A DNA stretch of 64,000 nt from the NCBI GenBank assembly GCA_963763135.1, contig CAVXNJ010000009.1, positions 310,001 through 374,000 on the forward strand, written 5' to 3'. The first letter of the stretch is position 1. Every line of letters begins with the position of its first letter. Below, piece after piece: positions 42,466 through 51,371 of the stretch. The stretch comes from JANMZO01 sp963763135 (GTDB lineage Bacteria; Actinomycetota; Acidimicrobiia; Acidimicrobiales; JANYDT01). The notes beneath the pieces are model-generated. The model saw only the letters and a program-made list of their open reading frames with translations, made no database searches and had not been told where the DNA came from. Made by a program: the position numbers and the translations under genes.

Positions 42466-44580
42466 CTACTTGGTGGTGCTCAGGTCGTAGACCGTGGTGC
42501 CTCCGATAGTCGTGGCGGTGTAATTGGAGGTCACCCAACTTGAGATCGACGACGAGGAATTCGATCCGCCCATCTGCCCTGCGCCCATTCCTCCGCCCAT
42601 GCCGCCACCGGCGATGAAGTAGTGGATGTCACCGTTTGCGACGAGAGCCTGGAACTCTTCCAGCGATGGCGCCGGATCGCTTCCGTTGAACCCACCGATC
42701 GCGAGCACCGGCTCATCCGAGGCGAGCTGATATCCGGCGGCCGAGTTTGCCCCGACGGCAGCAGCGACCCACCGATAGCTGCCGGCATCAGTCTTAAGCG
42801 CGCTTACCAATTCTTCACTCGCCGAGCTGGCGTTGAGCAGACCACCCATGCCGGTCGCACCGGTCGGTGGGGTTCCGGTCGTCGTCGTGCCAGCGGTTCC
42901 CGTTGTGGCGCTCGGTCCGCCGAAGGCTCCCGGTGCACCGAAGGTTCCTGGTGCAGCACCATTGCCGCGGCCGCCGAAACCTCCGGGGCCGCCCATCCCG
43001 CCACCCATTCCGCCGCCGGAACTGGGCCCGGCGGTCGGAAGTGATCCGGTGTGGGCCGTTGTCGTGGTGGCGACGCTGTAGGAGACCGGACCGGCCAGAA
43101 CGGCGATGAGCGCCAGTCCGGCGGCCGCCCTGGCCAACCTGGCCCGCTGGCCAAAGAACAGCACCCCGGCCGCCCCCAACGCACCGGTTACGGCGATCAG
43201 CGTGCGCAGCCATGGATTCCATGACGATGTGCGAAGGAGCAGGGCCACCGACCAGGCCGATGTCGCGAGGATCGTGCCGGCCAGAATCAGACGGGTGCCG
43301 ATGCGGTTGCGATGGTCGATGGCCAGCGATACGCCGATGCCGACAAGGGCGGCGATCGCAGGCGCCAGCGCAACCGAGTAGTACTCGTGGATGATGCCCT
43401 GGCCGAGCGAGAAGATCAGCCCGGTGATCACGAGCCACAGGCCCCACATCACGAGTGCGGCGCGGGTCCGGTCCAGGCGGTTACGTCGAGCGGTTGCGAC
43501 CAGGCCGACCACCATCGCGATCAGTGCGGCCGGAAGAAGCCAGGCGATCTGGCTGCCGAACTGCGAGTTGAACATTCTGAGGATGCCGGTCTTTCCCCAG
43601 TTGCCGCCCTGGGTTGCTCCGCCACCGACCGAACCGGTTTCGTTGCCGGTCAAACGGCCAAAGCCGTTGTAGCCGAAGATCAACTCGATCACGCTGTTCT
43701 TCTGCGAACCACCGATGTACGGGCGGCTGCTCTTAGGCCACAGCTCCACTGCGGCGACCCACCATCCGGCGGACACGAGCGTGGCTACTCCCATGGCGAC
43801 ACCTTGGGCTATGCGGCGACGCAGTGTCGTCGGGGCGGCGAGGAGATACGCCAGTCCGAACGCCGGAAGAACAATGAAGGCCTGCATCATCTTGGTGAGG
43901 AATCCGAAGCCGACCAGCGTCCCGGCCAACACCAACCATTTCGTATGCGCGCTTTCGATTGCTCGAATCATGGCGTAGGCACCGGCCGTAAGGAGCAGCA
44001 TCAGAAGCGCGTCGGGATTGTTGAACCGGAACATCAGCACGGCCACTGGCGTGAACGCCATGATCGCTCCGGCAATCAACGCGGCGCTCGGGCGGAACCA
44101 GCGTCGCATCATCGCCACGATCAGGGCGACGGTGGCGACACCCATGAGCGCTTCGGGTACGAGAATCGACCAGCTGCTAACACCGAAGATCCGGGCGGAC
44201 AGGCCCATCACCCACATCGAAGCGGGGGGCTTGTCGACCGTGATGGCGTTGGCCGAGTCAAACGATCCGAAGAACCAGGCCTTCCAGCTGCTGGCACCGG
44301 CCTGCGCTGCGGCCGAGTAGTACGCGTTGGCCCATCCGGAGGCGCCAAGCGTCCAGAGGTAGCTCACTGCAGTGGCAAGGAGAAGAGCGGCCCGAAGCGG
44401 AGAGAACCACGGTGGGTTCGCCGTGGCGGACGTGCTCGTCAGGTCGGTGGACCTCGACCGAAACCGATAGCGTCGTGCCGAGCGGGACCGGCCGGTGCCA
44501 GGGTCAACGGTGGGAACCGCAATCGAGGAAGCCGTGATGGCGGCGTTTGGTGCTGCGCTGGGGAGGTGAATTGTGGTCAT
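42466..44580 (-). CDS. Polyprenyl-linked sugar glycosyltransferase (GT39/ArnT-like, YkcB type)
   Basis: A 704-residue membrane glycosyltransferase with about 12 helices. Near the first periplasmic loop are NAYYSAAAQAGASSWKAWFF and ITVDKPPASMWVMGLSARIF, the signature of this class. After the last helix come Gly/Met-rich stretches (about 517-572 and 656-673, with repeats of GGGMGG) around a small extracytoplasmic domain ending GGTTVYDLSTTK. It probably transfers a sugar from a polyprenyl phosphate made by the GT2 protein encoded upstream. Gly-rich regions resemble the small protein at 48163. Acceptor unknown. Confidence 0.88.
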   Translation of the reverse strand: MTTIHLPSAAPNAAITASSIAVPTVDPGTGRSRSARRYRFRSRSTDLTSTSATANPPWFSPLRAALLLATAVSYLWTLGASGWANAYYSAAAQAGASSWKAWFFGSFDSANAITVDKPPASMWVMGLSARIFGVSSWSILVPEALMGVATVALIVAMMRRWFRPSAALIAGAIMAFTPVAVLMFRFNNPDALLMLLLTAGAYAMIRAIESAHTKWLVLAGTLVGFGFLTKMMQAFIVLPAFGLAYLLAAPTTLRRRIAQGVAMGVATLVSAGWWVAAVELWPKSSRPYIGGSQKNSVIELIFGYNGFGRLTGNETGSVGGGATQGGNWGKTGILRMFNSQFGSQIAWLLPAALIAMVVGLVATARRNRLDRTRAALVMWGLWLVITGLIFSLGQGIIHEYYSVALAPAIAALVGIGVSLAIDHRNRIGTRLILAGTILATSAWSVALLLRTSSWNPWLRTLIAVTGALGAAGVLFFGQRARLARAAAGLALIAVLAGPVSYSVATTTTAHTGSLPTAGPSSGGGMGGGMGGPGGFGGRGNGAAPGTFGAPGAFGGPSATTGTAGTTTTGTPPTGATGMGGLLNASSASEELVSALKTDAGSYRWVAAAVGANSAAGYQLASDEPVLAIGGFNGSDPAPSLEEFQALVANGDIHYFIAGGGMGGGMGAGQMGGSNSSSSISSWVTSNYTATTIGGTTVYDLSTTK

Positions 44581-44681
44581 GCAACCACGATGCCGATCGA
44601 TCCTCCGGAATCCCTCAGAATGAGCGCCAAGTTCCCAGCGAGTTCGCCGCGTTGGCGCACTTTCTTCGTGAGCGCGGGTCC

Positions 44682-46109
44682 TCAGGACCTCGTTGGCCCG
44701 GGGATCCGGAGGGTGAACACGGCACCACCGTCGGGAGCGTTCGCTGCCGTAATCGTGCCCCTGTGTTCTTCGGCGATGCTGGCGACGATCGAGAGCCCGA
44801 GCCCTGCGCCATTACCGGAGCGCGAAGGGTCGGCCTGCCAGAAGCGGTCGAAGACGTGCGCGAGGGCTTCGGGTTCGAGCCCCGCTCCGTGATCACGGAC
44901 CTTGATCTCAGCGACACCTTCGACCCACCGAACCGACGCGTCGATCGCGGTCCCGGAAGGTGTGTGGCGAACGGCGTTCGTCATCAGGTTCGCCATCGCC
45001 TGGACGAGATGATCCCGGTGACCGTTGACGACCACCGGTTCCGGCGCGTCGAGTTCGATGGGACGCAAGGGATCAATCGCTGAAGCATCGCTGCACGCTT
45101 CGGTGACGAGGAGGGAGAGATCGACCGCCTCGGGGGTGAATGGGCGCGTCTCGTCGAGCCGGGCGAGGGTCAGGAGATCCTCGACCAGGCGCCGCATCCG
45201 GGCCGCCTCCCCTTCGATACGCGAGATGACGAGGGTCTGGTCCACTGGCGATGTGCCACCATCAGCGGTGTTCGACTGTCCCAGACGGAAGAGTTCGGCG
45301 AAACCCTGGATGGAGGTGAGTGGAGTGCGGAGCTCGTGGGAGGCGTCGGACAGGAATCGACGGAGCTTTTGCTCAGTCGCGTCGCGTTCGGCGAAAGCAC
45401 CCTCGATCCGGTCGAGCATGGAGTTGAGCGCCAAGCCCAGTTGGCCCACCTCGGTCTTTCGATCGGCCGGCGTCACGCGCAACGAGACATCACCGGCGGT
45501 GATGTTCTTGGCTGACGTGGACATCGTCTCCAGCGGGCGAAGACCTTTCCGGAGAATCAACCACGAACCTGATGTCAGAACGGCCAGAAGGACGAAACCC
45601 GCGGCTGTCTCCGTCAGCACCAGGCGCTGCAGGGCTCGCTTGACCGTGTTGGTCGGAACCGCCACGACGACAGTTCCACCGTTGGCACCCGGAGCTCCCG
45701 GTTGGGGACCGGGGCCGCGGTCCACGAAGACGCGCCAGGACGATTTTCCGTCGATCGAGTCGACGGTAAATGTCCGGTTCGTCCCGGTCAGGTTGGCGGG
45801 CAGTTTTGGCGGACTTATGTTTTCCGACAGCTGCAGTCGGTCGGTGACGGTGTTTGTATCGTTACGGATCTCAGCGTACGTTCCCGGTGGAACGACCAGC
45901 CGTGGATCTGCCGCGCCGGGCACGATAAACCCGTTGTTCGTCGGGTTTGTAAGCGCGCGTGTTACAACGGGAAGTGAGGAACGGATCTGCTCATCGAGGG
46001 CACTCCACTGGGAGCGGGAGTAGCTCCCGTAGGTTCCGAAGCCGAACGCCAACAGCCCGAGCGCCAGCAGCGCTCCAAGGGAGGCGACAAGTCGGAAACG
46101 TAAGGTCAT
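44682..46109 (-). CDS. Sensor histidine kinase
   Basis: A 475-residue sensor kinase: TM helix VASLGALLALGLLAFGFGTY, an extracytoplasmic domain (about 30-165), a second TM (AAGFVLLAVLTSGSWLI), HAMP, HisKA with SDASHELRTPLTSIQGF, N box NLMTNAVRHTPSG and G boxes VRDHGAGLEPEAL, NGAGLGLSIVASIA. It is unbroken. The response regulator is encoded at 48638, with two glycosyltransferase/flippase genes between, so the system probably governs this envelope cluster. Confidence 0.94.
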   Translation of the reverse strand: MTLRFRLVASLGALLALGLLAFGFGTYGSYSRSQWSALDEQIRSSLPVVTRALTNPTNNGFIVPGAADPRLVVPPGTYAEIRNDTNTVTDRLQLSENISPPKLPANLTGTNRTFTVDSIDGKSSWRVFVDRGPGPQPGAPGANGGTVVVAVPTNTVKRALQRLVLTETAAGFVLLAVLTSGSWLILRKGLRPLETMSTSAKNITAGDVSLRVTPADRKTEVGQLGLALNSMLDRIEGAFAERDATEQKLRRFLSDASHELRTPLTSIQGFAELFRLGQSNTADGGTSPVDQTLVISRIEGEAARMRRLVEDLLTLARLDETRPFTPEAVDLSLLVTEACSDASAIDPLRPIELDAPEPVVVNGHRDHLVQAMANLMTNAVRHTPSGTAIDASVRWVEGVAEIKVRDHGAGLEPEALAHVFDRFWQADPSRSGNGAGLGLSIVASIAEEHRGTITAANAPDGGAVFTLRIPGPTRS

Positions 46110-46174
46110 GGGAGTTCATTTCAGTCGATGGTCGGTGCACCTTCGCGGAGGGGCGGGGGATCTGACTCGGGACA

Positions 46175-46618
46175 CTAGGTGGACGCGATCGGACGCTGGC
46201 GAAACAGCACCCGGTCGAGGACCACGAATTGGAGGACCCAGAGCGAACCGAATGCCGTCAGGCTGGCCCCTTCGGCGAACACGGTTCGGGTCAGATCGGT
46301 AAGCCCCCGGGAGTCGGCGAACGCTGCTGCCAGGGACACGAGCACCGTCGAGATCCCGAGCCCGGCAAAGGACAGGAGGGTGAATGGGACTACTTCTCGA
46401 CCTACGGAGCGGCTGCCGGTTTTTCCCCACACCCACCGACGGTTGAGCTCGAACGACGGAACGGTGCCGACCGCCGTGGCGATCACGTTGGCCCAGCCCG
46501 CCGATACGGTGCGGGTCGCCACCAACACGCCGAGAACGATCATCGATGTGGAGGTTGAGATGAGCGACACCGCTCCGTAGCGGATCAGCTGGGAGAAACG
46601 GCGGCGGAGAAAGTCCAT
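46175..46618 (-). CDS. GtrA-like membrane protein
   Basis: A 147-residue protein with four membrane helices: LIRYGAVSLISTSTSMIVLG, NVIATAVGTVPSFELNRRWV, FTLLSFAGLGISTVLVSL and SLWVLQFVVLDRVLF. This is the GtrA fold, whose members move lipid-linked sugars across the membrane. The ATG at 46618 (MDFLRRRF) is eight bases after the GT2 stop; an upstream ATG at 46654 would overlap that gene. Confidence 0.85.
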   Translation of the reverse strand: MDFLRRRFSQLIRYGAVSLISTSTSMIVLGVLVATRTVSAGWANVIATAVGTVPSFELNRRWVWGKTGSRSVGREVVPFTLLSFAGLGISTVLVSLAAAFADSRGLTDLTRTVFAEGASLTAFGSLWVLQFVVLDRVLFRQRPIAST

Positions 46619-46625
46619 GGCCTTG

Positions 46626-47981
46626 CTAGCGGTTCTGGTTGTTCGTGGCATCATCGAAGACCCACTGGTTCAGAAGGGCGAACTTCATGAACGTGGCGAT
46701 TGCGTTGACCGCTGTCAGGATAATAAGTGCACTGACTATGCTCTTTAGGCCGAACGCCACGGCCAGCGCCAGTGCAAGCAGGTTGAGGCCGAGCGGAATG
46801 GCTCCGGCCAGGAGGCCCCGGACATGATGACGGGCCCGGCGGGTGCGTCCGGACAGCGAGAACGTCAGCCGACGGTTCGCTGCCGTGTTCGCCATCGTGC
46901 AGACGGCGAAGGCCATGATGTCTGCCGCGAAGATGCCAAGGGATTGAGCCAGCGTGAGGAACAGGAATCCGAACGCGAGCGTTGACACGAGACCGATCGA
47001 GCCGAAACGGACGAGCTGTTCGCTCAGTCCGTTGCGGATGCGGCCGACGCTGCCACGGTCGGCCGCACTCAGGCTTGACCCTACGTTGCCTTCGCCCCGG
47101 GCAAAGGATCGCATCATTCGCCACACGCCGAGGAGATCGGTCTTCACGGTCGAAGCGATGTGAACCCGTGAATCGGTGTCGTCGATCCAGTCGACCGGCA
47201 CCTCATGGATGCGCAGGCCGTTGTGCTCCGCGAGCACGAGGAGCTCGGTGTCGAAGAACCAACCGTTGTCCTGCACCATTGGGAGGAGTGCGTTCAGTGC
47301 GTCGCGCCGAACCGCTTTGAACCCGCACTGGGCGTCGGAGAAACCCGCCTGGAGGGTCGCTTTGAGGATGAGGTTGTAGCTGCGCGAGATCGCTTCACGC
47401 TTCGGCCCTCGGACGACACGTGACGATTTGGCGAGGCGCGATCCGATGGCGAGGTCACTGTGGCCCGACACCAGCGGGGCGACGAGCGGAAGCAGTGCGT
47501 CGAGATCGGTCGAGAGATCGACGTCCATATACGCGACGACCGGTGATTCGCTGAGCGACCACACCGCCTTGAGTGCCCGGCCGCGGCCCTTCTGATCGAG
47601 GTGCGCAGCCCGAACCTCGGGGTAGCGGGCGGCCAGGCTGGTGGCGATCTCCCAGGTGCGGTCGATCGATGCGTTGTCAGCGATCGTGATGGTCCACGTA
47701 AGGGGAAACCGCTCGGAAAGATACGTGTGCAACGCATCGATGGAGCGTTCGAGGCCGCCCTCCTCGTTGTAGACCGGGATGACGATGTCCACGGCCGCGG
47801 TCGGACGCGTACCCTCGGAGCGGAAGTGCGGATCGAACACGAGGACCGGAGAATCGGGGTTCGCCTGATCGACCGACGTTCCGGGCGCTGCGAGCACGGT
47901 CGAACGGGAGTTGCTGACGAGTGTCCCGGTGGGTGTGGACTCGGTGAGAGTGGACTCGGAGGAGGTGATGGAGGAAGTCAT
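46626..47981 (-). CDS. GT2 glycosyltransferase fused to a GtrA domain
   Basis: A 451-residue fusion. Residues about 65-290 are a family 2 glycosyltransferase: DIVIPVYNEEGGLERSIDAL, ITIADNASIDRTWEIA, GRGRALKAVW, AYMDVDLSTDLDALLPL, and SYNLILKATLQAGFSDAQCG, matching dolichyl/undecaprenyl-phosphate sugar synthases. The remainder is a four-helix GtrA domain (LVRFGSIGLVSTLAFGFLFL). Start 47981 is chosen because the first 38 upstream codons lack similarity. It makes the lipid-linked sugar for the GT39-like enzyme. Confidence 0.9.
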   Translation of the reverse strand: MTSSITSSESTLTESTPTGTLVSNSRSTVLAAPGTSVDQANPDSPVLVFDPHFRSEGTRPTAAVDIVIPVYNEEGGLERSIDALHTYLSERFPLTWTITIADNASIDRTWEIATSLAARYPEVRAAHLDQKGRGRALKAVWSLSESPVVAYMDVDLSTDLDALLPLVAPLVSGHSDLAIGSRLAKSSRVVRGPKREAISRSYNLILKATLQAGFSDAQCGFKAVRRDALNALLPMVQDNGWFFDTELLVLAEHNGLRIHEVPVDWIDDTDSRVHIASTVKTDLLGVWRMMRSFARGEGNVGSSLSAADRGSVGRIRNGLSEQLVRFGSIGLVSTLAFGFLFLTLAQSLGIFAADIMAFAVCTMANTAANRRLTFSLSGRTRRARHHVRGLLAGAIPLGLNLLALALAVAFGLKSIVSALIILTAVNAIATFMKFALLNQWVFDDATNNQNR

Positions 47982-48162
47982 GCACTTGATGATCAGCGTT
48001 GACGCTTGGGCTTCGCGGGGGCAACCCTGGGAATTCACTCCGAATCGGAACCCAGCAACAACCCGGCCTGCTCGGAGGGAATTCGGAGAATCCACCGTCA
48101 GCCTGAGTGCATGACTACTTCCTCACTCCCGGAACCATCCGAGTCTTCACCGGAATCTCCAG

Positions 48163-48597
48163 TTGACCGGTCGTCCAGCGAACCGGTCCCGCACTCCACC
48201 CGAGCCGCCTGCAGAGCAGAACCATCTCGTGAGGTCACCCGGCAAAGTCGCCCGTGTCGTCGCCGCGGTTGCGTTCGCGGGTGTGTCGGTCGTTGGCATA
48301 TCCGCCGCGGGTTCGGCCATGCGGGACCTCGGCGGCTCCGGTGGTCGCGGTGGCGGCATGGGTGGCCCACCCGGAATGAACCGCGGCGGAGGTGGGCCGG
48401 GGTTTGGGGCTCCCGGCATGGGGGGCGCCAACTTCGACCCGTCGGTCCTCGACCCTTCCGATCCTTCGGTTTCTGACCCCGCCGACCCTTCGGTCTCTGA
48501 TACTTCGGGCACCGGCCTGGGTGGCCTGTTGCCCGACGCTGTCGACGGCACCGACCCTTCGGAGACGACGGTGGCCGCCATCGACCCGGCCATCTGA
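48163..48597 (+). CDS. Small Gly-rich exported or membrane protein
   Basis: A 144-residue protein with a hydrophobic segment (VARVVAAVAFAGVSVVGISA, about residues 29-48), then a Gly/Met/Pro-rich stretch (GGGMGGPPGMNRGGGGPG) and an Asp/Pro/Ser-rich tail (DPSDPSVSDPADPSVSD). The listed start is TTG; an ATG at 48111 in the neighbouring frame begins a similar acidic lead-in, so an indel is possible. The Gly/Met-rich stretch resembles that in the GT39-like protein nearby. Function unknown. Confidence 0.55.
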   Translation: MTGRPANRSRTPPEPPAEQNHLVRSPGKVARVVAAVAFAGVSVVGISAAGSAMRDLGGSGGRGGGMGGPPGMNRGGGGPGFGAPGMGGANFDPSVLDPSDPSVSDPADPSVSDTSGTGLGGLLPDAVDGTDPSETTVAAIDPAI

Positions 48598-48637
48598 CGT
48601 CGAAAAGCGGATAGCCGCCGCTCCGGGGGAGTGGCGG

Positions 48638-49351
48638 CTATTCCGCGGGAAGGCGGAGGCTGTATCCGATACCGCGAACCGTGTGGATCAACGGGGGATT
48701 GGTGGCATCGACCTTCTGGCGGAGATAGCTGATGTACGTCTCGAGCACGCTGGCATTTGCCTTGAACGTGTACTCCCACACGTGTTCGAGCAGTTGCTCC
48801 CGAGTGAGCACATTCCGCGCGTTCGCCATGAGGTAGCGGAGGAGTTTGAACTCGGTCGGGGTCAGCTCGATCAGACGACCGGCGCGCCGCACCTCGCGAG
48901 TGTCGGAGTCAAGCTCAAGGTCGTGAAACGTGATGCGTTGGGAATCGGTGGCCGCAGCACCCGACCGGCGGAGAATCGCCTGGACGCGAAGGATCAGTTC
49001 CTCGACGCTGAACGGTTTGGTCATGTAGTCGTCGACCCCGAGACTCAGACCTTCGAGCTTGTCTTCGAGGGTGTCTTTGGCGGTGAGGAAGATGATGGGT
49101 ACCCGGGATCCGGCCCGCTCGGTTTCCCGGAGGCGACGCGCCACGACGAAGCCGTCGAGGTCGGGAAGCATCACATCGAGAACGATCAGATCGGGGTGAT
49201 CGGTTTCCACCGCTTCCAACGCCGCTCGGCCGGTCGCCACCCGCTTCACGTCGTAGCCCTTCATGCCGAGGGCGAGCGAGATCAACTCCGTTATGTGCTG
49301 TTCGTCGTCGACGGCCAAAATCAGTGGTTTCGCCCGCTTCGAAGTGTCCAT
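48638..49351 (-). CDS. OmpR/PhoB-family response regulator
   Basis: A 237-residue regulator: LAVDDEQHITELI, phosphoacceptor Asp59 in VLDVMLPDLDG, Thr/Lys switch residues IFLTAKD and MTKPFSVEEL, and a winged helix with LTPTEFKLLRYLMANARNVL and ETYISYLRQKVD. It is probably paired with the kinase at 44682 and may control the glycosyltransferase cluster. It is convergent with the Gly-rich gene. Confidence 0.94.
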   Translation of the reverse strand: MDTSKRAKPLILAVDDEQHITELISLALGMKGYDVKRVATGRAALEAVETDHPDLIVLDVMLPDLDGFVVARRLRETERAGSRVPIIFLTAKDTLEDKLEGLSLGVDDYMTKPFSVEELILRVQAILRRSGAAATDSQRITFHDLELDSDTREVRRAGRLIELTPTEFKLLRYLMANARNVLTREQLLEHVWEYTFKANASVLETYISYLRQKVDATNPPLIHTVRGIGYSLRLPAE

Positions 49352-49432
49352 GAGCCACCACGATACGGTCTCGACACGAGAATTCGGTTAGATGCTCGAG
49401 ACCCGTCGGGTGGTTGATGCTTGACTTTGGCG

Positions 49433-50449
49433 ATGTTTCCGATGCGCTCAGAACGTCTGGTTCTGCGAAAAATGCAGATGACCGACGTGCCCGCGTTCGC
49501 CGCCTACCGATCAGACCCGGAAGTTGCTCGGTTCCAGGGGTGGACCTCGCCCTATCCGCTCCAGTCGGCCGAGAGAGTGATTCGCCGGCTCATCGAAATG
49601 CACGGGCCCCAGATGAAGGAGTTCTACACGATGGCGATCGTGGACCCCATCGAAGACACGCTCCTCGGTGATCTCTCGATGAAATGGGAATGGGACGGTT
49701 TGGCGGTCGAGGTCGGTTACACGCTCGCCCGGGAGCACCAGGGGCGGGGATACGCGTTCGAAGCGCTCGACACGCTTCTGCGTTATCTCTTCACCGCGAC
49801 GCCGCTCCAGCGGGCACAGGGTGCTGTTCATCCCGAGAACTACGCGTCGGCCCGGTTGCTTGAACGTTCCGGGTTCACCTACGAGGGCACGACTCGTATG
49901 GGTTACTGGGTCGAAGGCGTCGGAGCCGACGACGACCGCTATGGGGTCTTACGCGACGAGTGGTTCGCCTGGAGGGACCGATCGCTCGCTCCGGCACGGG
50001 CCGTGCACCTCGACCTGATCACTCCCGACAATGTGACGAAGGTACGCATGCTTAAGGTTCATCGGACGCAGGAAAAGTTGGTCGCGAACCCGACGGAGTC
50101 ACTGGCCGACGCACAGATTCCCGACGTGATGAGTACGGGCCCGGCGGTTCCCTGGTACCGGGCGGTCGTGGCCGACGAACAGATCGTCGGCTTCGTGATG
50201 GTCGACATCGCCCCCGGCCGTCCCCCGACGCTCTGGCGCCTGCTGATTGATCGCTGGCATCAGCATCGTGGAATCGGCTCGGCGGTCGTCGCCCTGGTGG
50301 CCGAACATGCCCGCACCGTCGGTGCCACGCAACTGCTCGTCAGTTGGGTCCCGGGGCCCGGGTCGCCGGAGACCTTCTACCGGGGCCTCGGATTCTCTGC
50401 CACTGGCGAATTTGATGGCGACGAAATCGTCGCTGCGCTGCCTTTGTAG
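49433..50449 (+). CDS. Tandem GNAT acetyltransferase
   Basis: About 338 residues containing two GNAT domains. The first (1 to about 170) is of the RimJ type: MRSERLVLRKMQMTD, EVGYTLAREHQGRGYAFEAL, NYASARLLERSGFTYEG. The second (about 190-338) has DRWHQHRGIGSAVVALVAEH and PETFYRGLGFSATGEFD. Both have the acetyl-CoA loop. ATG 49433 is listed; TTG 49421 and ATG 49442 are alternatives. Substrate unknown. Confidence 0.85.
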   Translation: MFPMRSERLVLRKMQMTDVPAFAAYRSDPEVARFQGWTSPYPLQSAERVIRRLIEMHGPQMKEFYTMAIVDPIEDTLLGDLSMKWEWDGLAVEVGYTLAREHQGRGYAFEALDTLLRYLFTATPLQRAQGAVHPENYASARLLERSGFTYEGTTRMGYWVEGVGADDDRYGVLRDEWFAWRDRSLAPARAVHLDLITPDNVTKVRMLKVHRTQEKLVANPTESLADAQIPDVMSTGPAVPWYRAVVADEQIVGFVMVDIAPGRPPTLWRLLIDRWHQHRGIGSAVVALVAEHARTVGATQLLVSWVPGPGSPETFYRGLGFSATGEFDGDEIVAALPL

Positions 50450-50478
50450 GGTCCCCGCTACCGAGCTACCCACAACCA

Positions 50479-50673
50479 CTACCGGCGGAACGGCGAGGGC
50501 GCCTGCGCGTGGCGTTCGCTCGCGAGTCGACGGACTTCACGCCGTTCGTCGTCGGAAGACTTCAGCCAGTTGAGGATCTCGGTGAGCGTGCGGAAACAGC
50601 CGAGGCAGACATCATCATCGGACAGACAGCATCGTCGCACGCAGGGCGACTCCACGGTTTTGTTGCGAGACAT
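50479..50673 (-). CDS. DUF1289-family small protein
   Basis: A 64-residue protein with SPCVRRCCLSDDDVCLGCFR and RTLTEILNWLKSSDDERREV. The cysteine spacing and the RTL-EI-W-SDDER ending are those of DUF1289, small proteins that probably bind iron-sulfur or zinc. It converges on the GNAT gene and overlaps the SDR remnant by two bases. Function unknown. Confidence 0.85.
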   Translation of the reverse strand: MSRNKTVESPCVRRCCLSDDDVCLGCFRTLTEILNWLKSSDDERREVRRLASERHAQAPSPFRR

Positions 50674-50929
50674 GATGGTGTCCTATCGGCTGATTTGCCC
50701 GGGAACAGTAGTCTTCCAGCTAATCCCAGCGATGGGTGACGAACTATCGGAACGGCCGGCAAAACCGAACCTGCCCGGCCAAGCCGATGTAATCAAACGC
50801 TTGAGCTTGGTGAACCGATTCGGCACGGTCGACGAAATAGCGAAGGCCGCACTGTGGTTGTGCAGCGACGAATCAAGCTTCACGATCGGCCATGCCTCGG
50901 CCGTCGATGGCGGCTACCTGGCCCGGTAG
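50672..50929 (+). pseudogene. C-terminal remnant of an SDR gene
   Basis: The frame from 50672 reads LICPGTVVFQLIPAMG, then RFGTVDEIAKAALWLCSDES and FTIGHASAVDGGYLAR, the last third of a short-chain dehydrogenase. The cofactor and catalytic parts are absent; upstream is the antisense of the DUF1289 gene. It is best read as a decayed or truncated gene. Confidence 0.7.
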
Positions 50930-50955
50930 TCGGACTCCGGCTTACCCGACGCCAG

Positions 50956-51363
50956 CTAGCGCGCAGCGAACACCGGAATGGCTTCGCTGTCGTCGGGGCG
51001 CACAAACGTCACCTTGACCAGCATGTCCTGACGGACGTCATCGGGAGCGATATCGATAAGTGCGCCTATCATCCAGGGGCCCTCGTCGAGTTCCACCGTG
51101 GCGACGATTCGAGGCGCCGGCACGATCCCATCGGCTCCGGCACGTGTGTGCATCACGACCCACGATTCGAGATGACCCGTTCCAGAGGCGTCGAACCAGA
51201 CAAAGTCCTCACTCAAACACTCAGTACACATAGGAATTTCCGGACTTCGAGGATGGCCGCATGCGCTGCAGCGGCGCAGCAGCAGGCGGCCTTCGGCAGT
51301 GGCATCGAAAAACACGGCGGACGCTTCGTCGCGAACGACCGGGGCGATCTGGCTGGCGGTCAT
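50956..51363 (-). CDS. DUF35 Zn-ribbon/OB-fold protein
   Basis: A 135-residue protein with a zinc ribbon (CSACGHPRSPEIPMCTEC: four Cys) and a C-terminal OB-fold (GHLESWVVMHTRAGADG). DUF35 proteins partner with thiolase-like enzymes. It lies nine bases after the thiolase-like gene in the same operon. Confidence 0.9.
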   Translation of the reverse strand: MTASQIAPVVRDEASAVFFDATAEGRLLLRRCSACGHPRSPEIPMCTECLSEDFVWFDASGTGHLESWVVMHTRAGADGIVPAPRIVATVELDEGPWMIGALIDIAPDDVRQDMLVKVTFVRPDDSEAIPVFAAR

Positions 51364-51371
51364 AGCTGGTC

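Noticed and set aside
43312..44892. A 526-codon plus-strand frame
   Set aside because: It is antisense to the GT39-like gene and part of the kinase, is Arg/Gly/His-rich without a domain, and has no start context.
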